A DNA stretch of 30,676 bases from DATBMA01 sp036555105 (GTDB lineage Bacteria > Actinomycetota > Acidimicrobiia > Spongiisociales > ZC4RG35), in the NCBI GenBank assembly GCA_036555105.1, contig DATBMA010000122.1, positions 1-30,676 of the forward strand. The letters are read 5' to 3'. Under the pieces are notes generated by a model, which had not been told where the DNA came from, did not search any database, and worked only from the letters and a program-made list of their open reading frames with translations. The position numbers were made by a program, and so were the translations under genes. Shown piece by piece: positions 15,352-23,035 of this stretch; within the stretch, counting starts at the first letter, position 1, and every line of letters starts with the position of its first letter.

Positions 15352-17715
15352 ATGGCGCTCGGTCTCCCGCGCTCGCCGGGTCCTGCCCTCACCCGACGAG
15401 GCCTTGTCATCGCAGTCGTGGGGGCTATGGCCCTCGTGATCTTGGCGGTGATGAATCCACCGCTCATCTTCACCGCCAACACGCCGACCGGCGGAGACAT
15501 GGGGGCCCATGTGCAGGCGCCCGCTTTCCTTCGCGATGTCCTGCTGCCGGGCGGCCAGATCCTGGGCTGGTCACAGGACTGGTTCGCCGGGTTCCCGATG
15601 TTCTACTTCTACTTCCCGTTGCCTTCGCTGGTAATCGTCCTCCTGGACTTGGTTTTGCCCTACGGGGTGGCCTTCAAGCTGGCGACGGTCTTCGGGCTGC
15701 TCGCCACCCCGGCCGCGGCCTACTACCTGGCGCGCAGCATGCGCTTCGGCCGGCCGGTGGCGATCGTGGCAGCGTCCTCCGGCGCCGTGCTTGCCTTCAT
15801 GGAGAGCTACACCATCTACGGGGCGAACATCTCGTCGACCCTGGCAGGTGAGTTCTCCTTCAGCTGGTCGTTCGCCTTCTCGCTTCTCTACTTGGGATTG
15901 CTGATGAGAGCGGTGCGAGACGACCCCAAGTACACCAAATGGGCGGCGTTGGCTCTCGCCCTCACTGCCCTGAGCCACATCATCACAACGATCATCGTCA
16001 TCATTGCCTCGTTGGGGGTCCTGCCTTGGAAGAACGGGCTGAGGAGGGCGGCACCGACGTGGTTCTGGGGCTTTGCCATAACCGCCTTCTGGTCACTGCC
16101 GCTGCTCGCCAGGCTCAGCTTCTCGTCCGACATGGCCTGGATCCCTCTGCGCGCCTGGGACGAGCTCTTCCCCGTCGAGATCTGGCTGCTGCTGCCGCTG
16201 GCGGTAGCCGGCGCCATCTGGTCGATCCGCCGCACCCCCCGCACCGGCCCGGTGCTGATCATGACCCTCTTCCCCCTGCTGTATTACCCGCTGCCGAACT
16301 TGATGCCCGAGCTGTTCCCCGAGGTGTTCACCGAGGACCGCTGGAAGCTCTGGAACGGCCGCCCTCTCCCTTACTGGTACTTCGGGGTGACCTTCTTCGC
16401 CGCTATCGCAGTCGGCGGGTTCGTCATGTGGGCGGTGCGAAGGCTGCCACAGCGGGTAAACCGCAACTGGGCACGGCTGGCTGGCTTGGTCGGAGGAGCC
16501 GGGCTGGTGATCGTGCTGCAAAAGGACCTGCGCATCCCCCGTTGGGCACCGATCGCCGCCGGAGTGCTGGTGCTGCTCGCAGTCGGGGTCTCATACCTCT
16601 GGAACGATCGGGTGGCGGTCCGCAACCTCATGACTTCGATTGCGGCCGGGGTGCTGACCCTCGGCGCCCTCGCTGGGGTGTCGTTCTCGGCCGGCTGGGC
16701 TTACTGGAACTACAAGGGTTATGAGGGGAAGGCTCAATGGCCGGAGTACGAGGCGGTGCTCGAGACCGTGGCCGACCTCCCGCCAGGGCGGATCCAGTGG
16801 GAGTACAGCAAGGATCAGAACAAGTACGGCACCCCGATGGCCCTGATGCTCTTTCCCTATTGGGACGGCCGCCAGTACCCATCGATGGAGGGACTGTTCT
16901 TCGAGTCCTCTTTATCGATGCCGTTCCACTTCCTGAACCAGGCCGAGACCAGTGCCTCTCCTTCCCAGCCGGTGCCGGGCCTGCAATATCACCGCCTGGA
17001 TCTCGACCGCGGCATCCCCCATATGCAGACCTATGGGGTCCAGTACTACATCACGTTCACCCCGGAGGCGGCCGAGCTCGCCGAGCAGCGCCCGGAGCTG
17101 ACCGAGGTAGGGATCACTGGGCCGTTCCGGGTCTTCGAGCTGAGCGACTCACCGATGGTTTCGATCGCCGAGTACCAACCTGTGGTTTACACAGGCCATG
17201 AGGTCGGCCTGCTCGACCGGTTCGGGGCGGTGGTGGGGATCGGCCCGGACGAGGATGAGCCGCCCACCTTCCGCGACCTCGCCCTGGCCTGGTACGACGA
17301 CGTCAACAACCTCGACAGATGGATCGTCGAAGATGGGCCTGAGGCGTGGCCGCACATCGAGTCGCTCGACCAGCTGCCGTCGACGCCGATCGAGTCCGGC
17401 GGTGTGGTGACGGATGTGCAGATCGACCAGGAGCGGATCAGCTTCCACACGACTGCTGTCGGGGTGCCTCACCTTGTAAAGGTCTCGTACTTCCCCAACT
17501 GGAAGGCGACGGGTGCGGAAGGGCCGTATCACGCCACGCCCTCATTGATGGTGGTGGTCCCAACTCAGGAGGACGTGGTGTTGGAGTTCGTCCCCAAGAC
17601 CGCGGAGTGGACCGGCCTCGGGCTCACCCTCCTGGGCCTGGCCGGGCTGGTGGCAGCAGGAGTCCTGGCCCGAAAGAAGAGTCTCAAGCCTCACGGCTCG
17701 AGTCTGACGTCGTAA
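15352..17715 (+). CDS. Large GT-C-like / PTPS-related membrane protein
   Basis: The 787-residue protein has a first helix at about 17-36 and then an extracytoplasmic loop with TPTGGDMGAHVQAPAFLRD, where the Asp is in the position of the catalytic acid of GT-C enzymes. About ten more hydrophobic helices follow to residue 450. A large outside domain (about 460-750) with WEYSKDQNKYGTPMALMLF and SSLSMPFHFLNQ precedes a last helix (LGLTLLGLAGLVAAGVLA). This is the layout of PTPS-related/YfhO-like membrane proteins, thought to move sugars from lipid carriers. The C-terminal residues SLKPHGSSLTS are encoded by the heptamer array at 17681. It ends the run begun at 10182 and converges with the GT2 gene at 17740, which may supply its polyprenol-phosphate sugar donor (inference). 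Confidence 0.75.
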   Translation: MALGLPRSPGPALTRRGLVIAVVGAMALVILAVMNPPLIFTANTPTGGDMGAHVQAPAFLRDVLLPGGQILGWSQDWFAGFPMFYFYFPLPSLVIVLLDLVLPYGVAFKLATVFGLLATPAAAYYLARSMRFGRPVAIVAASSGAVLAFMESYTIYGANISSTLAGEFSFSWSFAFSLLYLGLLMRAVRDDPKYTKWAALALALTALSHIITTIIVIIASLGVLPWKNGLRRAAPTWFWGFAITAFWSLPLLARLSFSSDMAWIPLRAWDELFPVEIWLLLPLAVAGAIWSIRRTPRTGPVLIMTLFPLLYYPLPNLMPELFPEVFTEDRWKLWNGRPLPYWYFGVTFFAAIAVGGFVMWAVRRLPQRVNRNWARLAGLVGGAGLVIVLQKDLRIPRWAPIAAGVLVLLAVGVSYLWNDRVAVRNLMTSIAAGVLTLGALAGVSFSAGWAYWNYKGYEGKAQWPEYEAVLETVADLPPGRIQWEYSKDQNKYGTPMALMLFPYWDGRQYPSMEGLFFESSLSMPFHFLNQAETSASPSQPVPGLQYHRLDLDRGIPHMQTYGVQYYITFTPEAAELAEQRPELTEVGITGPFRVFELSDSPMVSIAEYQPVVYTGHEVGLLDRFGAVVGIGPDEDEPPTFRDLALAWYDDVNNLDRWIVEDGPEAWPHIESLDQLPSTPIESGGVVTDVQIDQERISFHTTAVGVPHLVKVSYFPNWKATGAEGPYHATPSLMVVVPTQEDVVLEFVPKTAEWTGLGLTLLGLAGLVAAGVLARKKSLKPHGSSLTS

Positions 17716-17752
17716 GACTCAAGACCTACGACTTGCGACTCAAGACTTGAGG
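17681..17752 (+). repeat. Heptamer array overlapping two convergent 3' ends
   Basis: Ten consecutive 7-bp units in phase (17681-17750) all begin with G: GTCTCAA, GCCTCAC, GGCTCGA, GTCTGAC, GTCGTAA, GACTCAA, GACCTAC, GACTTGC, GACTCAA, GACTTGA. The membrane-protein stop is inside unit 5, and the stop of the minus-strand GT2 gene is inside units 9-10. CTCAAGACTTGAG near the right end is a perfect inverted repeat. Confidence 0.9.
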
Positions 17753-18459
17753 TTTCCTTTCAGCTTCCACCAGAACAGCCTGCCGGTATCGCGGCCGAGG
17801 TCCCAGAGCATCGACCGCCGCAGGCCGGCGCTGGCGGCTGTGGGCCCCAGCTCGACCGGGATCTCCCTCATCTTGAACCCGGCCTCGTTGGCCCGCACCA
17901 GCAACTCGAGGTCGAACGCATAACCACTGAGCTTCAACTCGGGCAAAACCCGATCGAGCACCTGGCGGCGGAATACCTTCAGGCCGGTCTGGGTCTCTTC
18001 CACCGGCAATCTGAACAAGGCGGCGGTGCCGAGGGCAAAGGTGCGGCTGAGCACCCTCCTGGCTGCCGGATAGCTGCCGCCTCCCATCGAGCGCCTCTTT
18101 GCCCCGACCACGATGTCGAATCCGGGTAGCTCCGCCAGGAGCATCTCGATCTGCTCGGGAGGAAGGTCGAGGTCGGCATCGATGAAGACAACGATCTCGC
18201 CGGTCGCCTTCCTCGCCCCGGTGGTCAGCGCCTCCCCTTTGCCGCGATTCTGAGGGTGAGCCAGGACTGTCACCTCCGGCAGCTGGGCGGCGGCCCTCCT
18301 GGCCTCGTCCCCGGTGCGGTCGGGACTGCCGTCGTCCACGACGATGATCTCGTAGGTGCCGAGGCCTTCCACTGCCTTCACAACCTCGAAGAGGTTCTGA
18401 TAGATCACCGGCTCGAGCCGGAAGGAGGGAAGGACGATCGAGAGCCTGGGTGGGGGCAT
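17740..18459 (-). CDS. GT2, polyprenol-phosphate glycosyltransferase (DPM1-like)
   Basis: The 239-residue single-domain enzyme has SIVLPSFRLEP, EIIVVDDGSPDRTGDEARRA, NRGKGEALTTGARKATGE and the metal-binding FIDADLDLPPEQ (DxD), then ETQTGLKVFRRQVLD and YAFDLELLVRANEAGFKMRE. This order is that of dolichyl/polyprenyl-phosphate mannosyl- or glucosyltransferases. It lacks the C-terminal membrane helices of some relatives, so it should act at the inner membrane face. It would load a sugar from a nucleotide donor onto polyprenyl phosphate, the form GT-C enzymes use; the convergent membrane protein at 15352-17715 is a candidate partner, and manB is divergent on the other side. GDP-mannose as donor is inferred from the manB neighbour. 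Its last codons lie in a heptamer array. Confidence 0.9.
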   Translation of the reverse strand: MPPPRLSIVLPSFRLEPVIYQNLFEVVKAVEGLGTYEIIVVDDGSPDRTGDEARRAAAQLPEVTVLAHPQNRGKGEALTTGARKATGEIVVFIDADLDLPPEQIEMLLAELPGFDIVVGAKRRSMGGGSYPAARRVLSRTFALGTAALFRLPVEETQTGLKVFRRQVLDRVLPELKLSGYAFDLELLVRANEAGFKMREIPVELGPTAASAGLRRSMLWDLGRDTGRLFWWKLKGNLKS

Positions 18460-18520
18460 ACGAAGCGGTCGGTCGGGGTAGGGAGTGTAGGAACAGGTAT
18501 CGGCAACGCCCCGGAGGCGG

Positions 18521-18551
18521 TTGAACCGCGCCGGCGTGCGCCTCTTACAAT
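18521..18551 (+). promoter_or_regulatory. Possible promoter of manB, near-leaderless
   Basis: TTGAAC (18521-18526) and TACAAT (18546-18551) are separated by 19 bases. The ATG of manB is 12 bases after TACAAT, so transcription would begin about 5 bases before the start codon. No ribosome site is visible, which fits a leaderless or nearly leaderless mRNA, common in actinobacteria. The spacing is longer than optimal. Confidence 0.4.
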
Positions 18552-18563
18552 CGCTCGCTCTCC

Positions 18564-19907
18564 ATGGAACAGCTCGACACCGTCTTCAAGGCCTACGACA
18601 TCCGCGGTCGCACCGACCTCGGGGAGCTGACGCCGGAGCTCGCCAAACAGGTTGGGGGAGCTTTTGCCATCCTCATGGGGGCCGCCACCATCGGCGTCGG
18701 CCGTGACTGCCGGCTCTCCTCTCCCGGGATCGCCACCGCCCTCATGGAGGGCATGACCGAACAGGGGGTGGACGTCCTCGATCTGGGAACGGTCGCCACC
18801 GACACCGTCTACTACTTCTCGGGCTCCCGCTCCATCCCTGGAGCCGTGGTGACGGCCTCCCACAACCCGCCCGAGTACAACGGGATCAAGTTCTGCCGGG
18901 CGGGGGCGGCGCCGGTCGGTGCCGACACGGGCTTGCAGACGATGAAGGAAATGGTGGCGGAGGGGATCGAGGCAGGCCCGGGAGGCGGCACTGTCAGCAC
19001 GGTCGATGCCACCGCCGGCTATGTGGACCACCTGTTGTCGATCATCGAGCCCGCCAAGCTGGCGGCGCTGCGGGTGGCGGTCGACGGTGGTAACGGCATG
19101 GCCGGGGTCGTATGCGAGCGGGTCTTCGATCTGATACCTCCCTCGGTGATCGGCCTCTACCTCGAGCCGGATGGGACTTTCCCCAACCACCCGGCCGATC
19201 CCCTGCAGCCGGAGAACCTGGTGGATCTGATTGCCTTGGTCCAGAGGGAGAAAACCGACCTGGGAGTGGCGTTCGACGGCGATGCCGACCGCGCCTTCTT
19301 CATCGACGATCAGGGGGCGCCGCTGTCGGGCAGCACCACCACCGCCCTGATCGCCCGTTGGTTCCTTGCCCGAAGGCCGGGCTCCTCGATCGTCCACAAC
19401 CTGATCACCTCGCGGGCGGTGGCCGAGACCATCCGCGCCAACGGAGGGGTGCCGGTGCGGACCAGGGTCGGGCACTCGTACATCAAGCAGGTGATGGCCG
19501 AGACCGGAGCCGTCTTCGGGGGGGAGCACTCCGGTCACTACTACTTCGCCGACAACTATCGGGCCGACTCGGGGATGCTGGCCATGCTGGTCCTCCTCCA
19601 AGTGATCTCCGAGGCCGGTGTCCCCCTATCGAAGTTGCGAACGGAAGTCGAGCCGTATGTCGCCTCAGGGGAGATCAACCTGCACGTGAGCGATCAGGCG
19701 GGGGCCATGGACAAGGTGGAGGCGAACTACCCCGATGCCGAAGTCGATCACCTCGACGGGCTCACGATCTCCTGGCCCGATGCGTGGTTCAACCTCCGTC
19801 CCTCGAACACGGAGCCAGTGCTGAGGCTCAACGTGGAGGCCGGGGACCAGGCAAGGGTCAATCAAATAGTGAGCGAAGTGGAGGCGCTGGTGGGTGCCCC
19901 GGCATGA
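18564..19907 (+). CDS. manB: Phosphomannomutase / phosphoglucomutase
   Basis: The 447-residue enzyme interconverts hexose 6- and 1-phosphates, mainly mannose, for GDP-mannose synthesis. It begins MEQLDTVFKAYDIRGRTDLG. The phosphoserine loop is TASHNPPEYNGIKF with Ser99 as the phosphorylated residue, the metal site is DGDADR (from D238), the sugar loop is GEHSGHYYF, and the phosphate-binding loop is RPSNTEPVLRL near the end. All four domains of the alpha-D-phosphohexomutase family are present at normal length. It matches Rv3257c in sequence type and in being followed by an isomerase-like gene. Its TGA overlaps the next ATG, so it heads a coupled group of four genes ending with sahH. A nearby upstream -10 element suggests a near-leaderless transcript. 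Confidence 0.94.
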   Translation: MEQLDTVFKAYDIRGRTDLGELTPELAKQVGGAFAILMGAATIGVGRDCRLSSPGIATALMEGMTEQGVDVLDLGTVATDTVYYFSGSRSIPGAVVTASHNPPEYNGIKFCRAGAAPVGADTGLQTMKEMVAEGIEAGPGGGTVSTVDATAGYVDHLLSIIEPAKLAALRVAVDGGNGMAGVVCERVFDLIPPSVIGLYLEPDGTFPNHPADPLQPENLVDLIALVQREKTDLGVAFDGDADRAFFIDDQGAPLSGSTTTALIARWFLARRPGSSIVHNLITSRAVAETIRANGGVPVRTRVGHSYIKQVMAETGAVFGGEHSGHYYFADNYRADSGMLAMLVLLQVISEAGVPLSKLRTEVEPYVASGEINLHVSDQAGAMDKVEANYPDAEVDHLDGLTISWPDAWFNLRPSNTEPVLRLNVEAGDQARVNQIVSEVEALVGAPA

Positions 19908-20083
19908 GCCTCGTCGATCCGTTGCTCATGTCGATCCTCGTCTGCCCGGCGGATGGAGGCGACCTCACCGAGGACGAGGAGGCTTCCCGGCTGGTGTGCA
20001 CGCTCTGCAAGCGCCGATACCCGGTGCGAGAGGGCATCCCGGTGATGATGATCGAAGAGGCGGAGCTCGATGCCGGCGAGTGA
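19904..20083 (+). CDS. Trm112-like small zinc protein
   Basis: The 59-residue protein starts with SLVDPLLMSILVCPADGGDL, has a second Cys pair in VCTLCKRRYPVREGIPVMM and ends with an acidic tail. Three Cys residues are seen, with the YPVREGIPVM ending typical of Trm112/UPF0434 proteins. Relatives activate methyltransferases or fold as small stabilising partners. ATG 19904 overlaps the manB stop, and its own 3' end overlaps the next gene by 14 bases, so expression is coupled. Similar small proteins are found between manB and the isomerase in other actinobacteria, which suggests a role with one of these enzymes or with a methylation step, but no direct evidence is in the sequence. Confidence 0.85.
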   Translation: MSLVDPLLMSILVCPADGGDLTEDEEASRLVCTLCKRRYPVREGIPVMMIEEAELDAGE

Positions 20084-21068
20084 CATGGCCCAGCAGGCGG
20101 CGGGCCTGGGGGCGCAGCTGCGATGGGCGGCGGAGCTCGAAGTGGAACCGGTGGCCCCGGCCGCCAGCGTGATCGTGGCGGGCATGGGTGGGTCTGGCAT
20201 CTCCGGGGACTTTGCGGCGGCCACGGCCGCCGTCCCGTTGACGGTGCACAAAGGATACGGCCTTCCACCCTGGGCCATTTCCACCGTCCCCCTGGTCTGC
20301 GTCGTCTCGCATTCAGGGAATACCGAGGAGTCGCTGAGCGCGGCGATGGATGCCTTCGCGGCCGGACTGCCGGTAGGGGTGGTCACGAGCGGAGGTGAGT
20401 TGGCGGCCCTGGCGGCGGCGAACGGATGGCCAACGGCAACGGTTCCGGGCGGACTGGCCCCGCGTGCCTCGCTTGGCTACCTGCTGGGTGGGCTGCTGCG
20501 GATGCTGGCGGCCGCCGGCGCCATACCCGACCCAGGGGCCGATCTCATCGAGGCGGCCGACCTCGCCGATGAGCTTCATCAGGCGGCCGGAGCGGGCCAC
20601 GCGCTGGCCGCCGACCTGGCGGAGGGCCTCGATGGCCGCATCGCCATCCTCTACGGATCGACGGGCATCACCGCGGCGGTGGCACAGCGGTGGAAGACCC
20701 AGATAAACGAGAATGCAAAGTGGCCGGCCTGGTGGTCGACGCTGCCCGAGCTCGACCACAACGAGATAGAAGGCTGGGCCGCCCTTTCCCAACTGACCTC
20801 GGCCCGGGTGGGCATCATCGCCCTCAGGGACGTCGGCGAGCATCCTTCCCTGGCACGCCGATTCGGTTTCACAGAAGGGCTGCTCGATGATGACGCCGAG
20901 TGGGTGGGCGAGGTCTGGACCCAGGGCGAGTCGAAGCTTGCCCGGCTGATCTCGGCCTCTGTGATCGGAGACCTCGTCTCCCTCGAGCTGGCGGCCCGGG
21001 CCGGTCAGGACCCGGGCAGGGTGCCCAAGATCGAACAGCTGAAGCAGCTTCTCAGCCAGGAGGCATGA
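20070..21068 (+). CDS. Bifunctional phosphoglucose/phosphomannose isomerase-like (SIS) protein
   Basis: The 332-residue protein has a SIS domain with AGMGGSGISGDF (about 38-49) and VVSHSGNTEESL, the phosphosugar-binding Ser loop. The C-terminal half carries ENAKWPAWWSTLPELDHNEI, where the Glu and His residues match catalytic positions of the bact-PGI_C family. It also has PGGLAPRASLGYLLG, typical of the archaeal-type bifunctional enzyme. It corresponds to Rv3256c beside manB, so it may supply mannose 6-phosphate from fructose 6-phosphate. I chose ATG 20070 because GGAG lies 7 bases upstream; ATG 20085 is an alternative. Actinobacterial members often lack demonstrated activity, so the reaction is inferred. 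The following sahH starts at the base after its stop. Confidence 0.87.
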   Translation: MPASDMAQQAAGLGAQLRWAAELEVEPVAPAASVIVAGMGGSGISGDFAAATAAVPLTVHKGYGLPPWAISTVPLVCVVSHSGNTEESLSAAMDAFAAGLPVGVVTSGGELAALAAANGWPTATVPGGLAPRASLGYLLGGLLRMLAAAGAIPDPGADLIEAADLADELHQAAGAGHALAADLAEGLDGRIAILYGSTGITAAVAQRWKTQINENAKWPAWWSTLPELDHNEIEGWAALSQLTSARVGIIALRDVGEHPSLARRFGFTEGLLDDDAEWVGEVWTQGESKLARLISASVIGDLVSLELAARAGQDPGRVPKIEQLKQLLSQEA

Positions 21069-22316
21069 ATGGAACATGACATCGCCGATCCCGCTCTGGC
21101 CGCCGAGGGCCACCGCCGTATCGAATGGGCGGGGAGGCGGATGCCGGTCCTGGCCTCGATCCGTGAGCGCATGGCCGCGGACCAGCCACTGGTGGGTCGC
21201 ACTATTGGAGCGTGCCTCCATGTGACCGCCGAGACGGCCAACTTGATGCTGGCGCTCCGCGAGGGGGGCGCCGAGGTCCTCTTGTGTGCCTCTAATCCTC
21301 TCTCCACCCAGGACGATGTGGCGGCTGCTTTGGTCGAGGACGGAATCCCGGTGTTCGCCGTGCGGGGGGAGGACTCGGACCGGTACTACCGGCACATCCA
21401 CGCGGTGGTCGATGCCGGCCCCGACGTCACCATGGACGACGGCGCCGACCTGGTGACGGTCCTTCACACCGAGCGCACCGACCTCCATCCGCTCGGCTCG
21501 ACCGAGGAGACCACTACCGGGGTCATCAGGCTGAGGGCGATGGCGGCGGAGGGGACCTTGCGCCTGCCGGTGGTGGCAGTGAACGACTCGGCCACCAAAC
21601 ACCTCTTCGACAACCATTACGGCACCGGCCAGTCGGCGATCGACGGCATTCTCCGCGCCACCAACATGCTCCTCGCCGGGTCAACGGTGGTCGTAGTCGG
21701 CTACGGAGACTGCGGGCGGGGAGTGGCTGCCAGGGCAGACGGCATGGGGGCCAAGGTCGTGGTGGTCGAGATCGACCCCATCAGAGCCCTGACCGCGGCG
21801 ATGGACGGCTACAGGGTGATGACCGCCCTCGACGCCGCCCCGCTCGGCGACCTGTTCGTGACGGTGACCGGTAACAAGCACGTCCTCCGACGCCCACACT
21901 TCGATCGGATGAAGGACGGAGCCGTGCTGGCAAATGCAGGTCACTTCGACATCGAGCTCGACCTCGAAGTCCTGGGCGAGATGGCAAGGGAGCGCCGGCC
22001 GATTCGTCGCAGCCTCGAGCAGTACGAGCTGGCGGACGGCAGGCGGATCATGGTGGCGGCGGAAGGCCGCCTTGTGAACCTGGGGGCGGCCGAGGGACAT
22101 CCCGCCGACGTGATGGACATGTCGTTCTCCAATCAGGCGTTGGCTGCCGAGTGGCTGGTAGAGCGGGCCGGGACCCTCGAGCCCGCCATCTACACCCTCC
22201 CAGATGACATCGATCGCGAGGTGGCCCGGCTCAAGCTCGCATCGCTCGGGGGTGGGCTGGAACAGCTGACCGAAGAACAGGTGGCTTACCTGGGCGGCTG
22301 GCGCGAAGGCACCTGA
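21069..22316 (+). CDS. ahcY: S-adenosylhomocysteine hydrolase, short archaeal/thermophile type
   Basis: The 415-residue enzyme splits S-adenosylhomocysteine to adenosine and homocysteine using tightly bound NAD, keeping methyltransferases free of product inhibition. Seen are HVTAETANL, DDGADLV, EETTTGVIRL, the catalytic NDSATKHLFDNHYGTGQS and the NAD site VVVVGYGDCGRG. The actinobacterial enzyme I know (M. tuberculosis, about 495 residues) has an extra loop of about 40 residues and ends in a Lys-Tyr tail; this protein lacks both and ends EEQVAYLGGWREGT, like archaeal and Thermotoga enzymes. It is the last gene of the manB group and is contiguous with the isomerase stop. Function is certain. 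The unusual subtype may reflect lineage or transfer. Confidence 0.94.
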   Translation: MEHDIADPALAAEGHRRIEWAGRRMPVLASIRERMAADQPLVGRTIGACLHVTAETANLMLALREGGAEVLLCASNPLSTQDDVAAALVEDGIPVFAVRGEDSDRYYRHIHAVVDAGPDVTMDDGADLVTVLHTERTDLHPLGSTEETTTGVIRLRAMAAEGTLRLPVVAVNDSATKHLFDNHYGTGQSAIDGILRATNMLLAGSTVVVVGYGDCGRGVAARADGMGAKVVVVEIDPIRALTAAMDGYRVMTALDAAPLGDLFVTVTGNKHVLRRPHFDRMKDGAVLANAGHFDIELDLEVLGEMARERRPIRRSLEQYELADGRRIMVAAEGRLVNLGAAEGHPADVMDMSFSNQALAAEWLVERAGTLEPAIYTLPDDIDREVARLKLASLGGGLEQLTEEQVAYLGGWREGT

Positions 22317-22320
22317 GTAC

Positions 22321-22378
22321 GTCTCACGTCTCAAGTCTCAAGTCTCAAGTCTCAAGACGTAAGACGTAAGACGTAAGG
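22321..22378 (+). repeat. Heptamer array, 8 units, two unit types
   Basis: Eight perfect-phase units: GTCTCAC, GTCTCAA four times, then GACGTAA three times, followed by GG. The switch from one unit to another inside one array is striking because each half is internally identical. It fills most of the space between sahH and the comF-like gene. Confidence 0.96.
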
Positions 22379-22421
22379 CTCTGCCGACAGTCATGTCCCC
22401 CCCGTCCCGTACGTTCGGCAC

Positions 22422-23021
22422 ATGGTCTGCCTTGCCTGCCTGCGGTGGGGAGTCGGGCCGGTGTGCCCGGACTGCCGGTCGCGACTGCTGACGCCCCCGG
22501 ACCGATCCCTTCCCGGAGGTCTGCTGGTCCGCTCGGCCTGGCAACACTCGGGGCCGGCGCGAGTCCTCGTCCACCGGCTCAAGTATCAGGGCATCGAGGC
22601 TGCCGCCGAGGTGATGGGCCGGGCGATGGCACCGCTCCTGGCCGGCAGGCCGGCCGTCCTGGTCCCGATTCCGAGGCTGCGGCTGCGGGCCGCCGGCTTC
22701 GGCATCGACCCTGGCCCGGCGCTGGCCGAGGTCATCGGTGATCTCTGCCGGTTCAGGGTGGCAAATGTCCTGGTTCCCGGGTGGTTTGGGGCAGGGCGCG
22801 CACGACTGTCAAGGAACCGCCGAATCCCGCCGATGTTCTCATTAGACGCTCAGCCAAGAGCGCCCGTGGTGCTGGTCGATGACGTCGTCACCACCGGGGG
22901 AACGGTGGCATCGGCTGCCTCCCTGCTCCCTTCGGTGGTCATGGCGGTCACTGCGACCGCCGCACCGGGGGTGGCTAGTGTCGAAGGGTCGGGCTCCGAA
23001 GCCCGCCCCACCGACCTGTAA
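22422..23021 (+). CDS. ComF-like phosphoribosyltransferase-fold protein
   Basis: The 199-residue protein begins with a four-Cys zinc finger (C3, C6, C15, C18) and ends its core with VVLVDDVVTTGGTV, the phosphoribosyl-pyrophosphate binding motif. The middle has HRLKYQGIEAAAEVMGRAM and VPIPRLRLRAAGF, both typical of ComF/GntX proteins. In naturally competent bacteria ComF is needed for DNA uptake; in many actinobacteria the gene sits before hpf and secA (Rv3242c), and its role is unclear. It probably starts the comF-hpf-regulator unit, with hpf 14 bases further on. The C-terminal 25 residues are low-complexity and less convincing. No other competence genes are seen. Confidence 0.87.
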   Translation: MVCLACLRWGVGPVCPDCRSRLLTPPDRSLPGGLLVRSAWQHSGPARVLVHRLKYQGIEAAAEVMGRAMAPLLAGRPAVLVPIPRLRLRAAGFGIDPGPALAEVIGDLCRFRVANVLVPGWFGAGRARLSRNRRIPPMFSLDAQPRAPVVLVDDVVTTGGTVASAASLLPSVVMAVTATAAPGVASVEGSGSEARPTDL

Positions 23022-23035
23022 GGAGGGAGCGCCCC

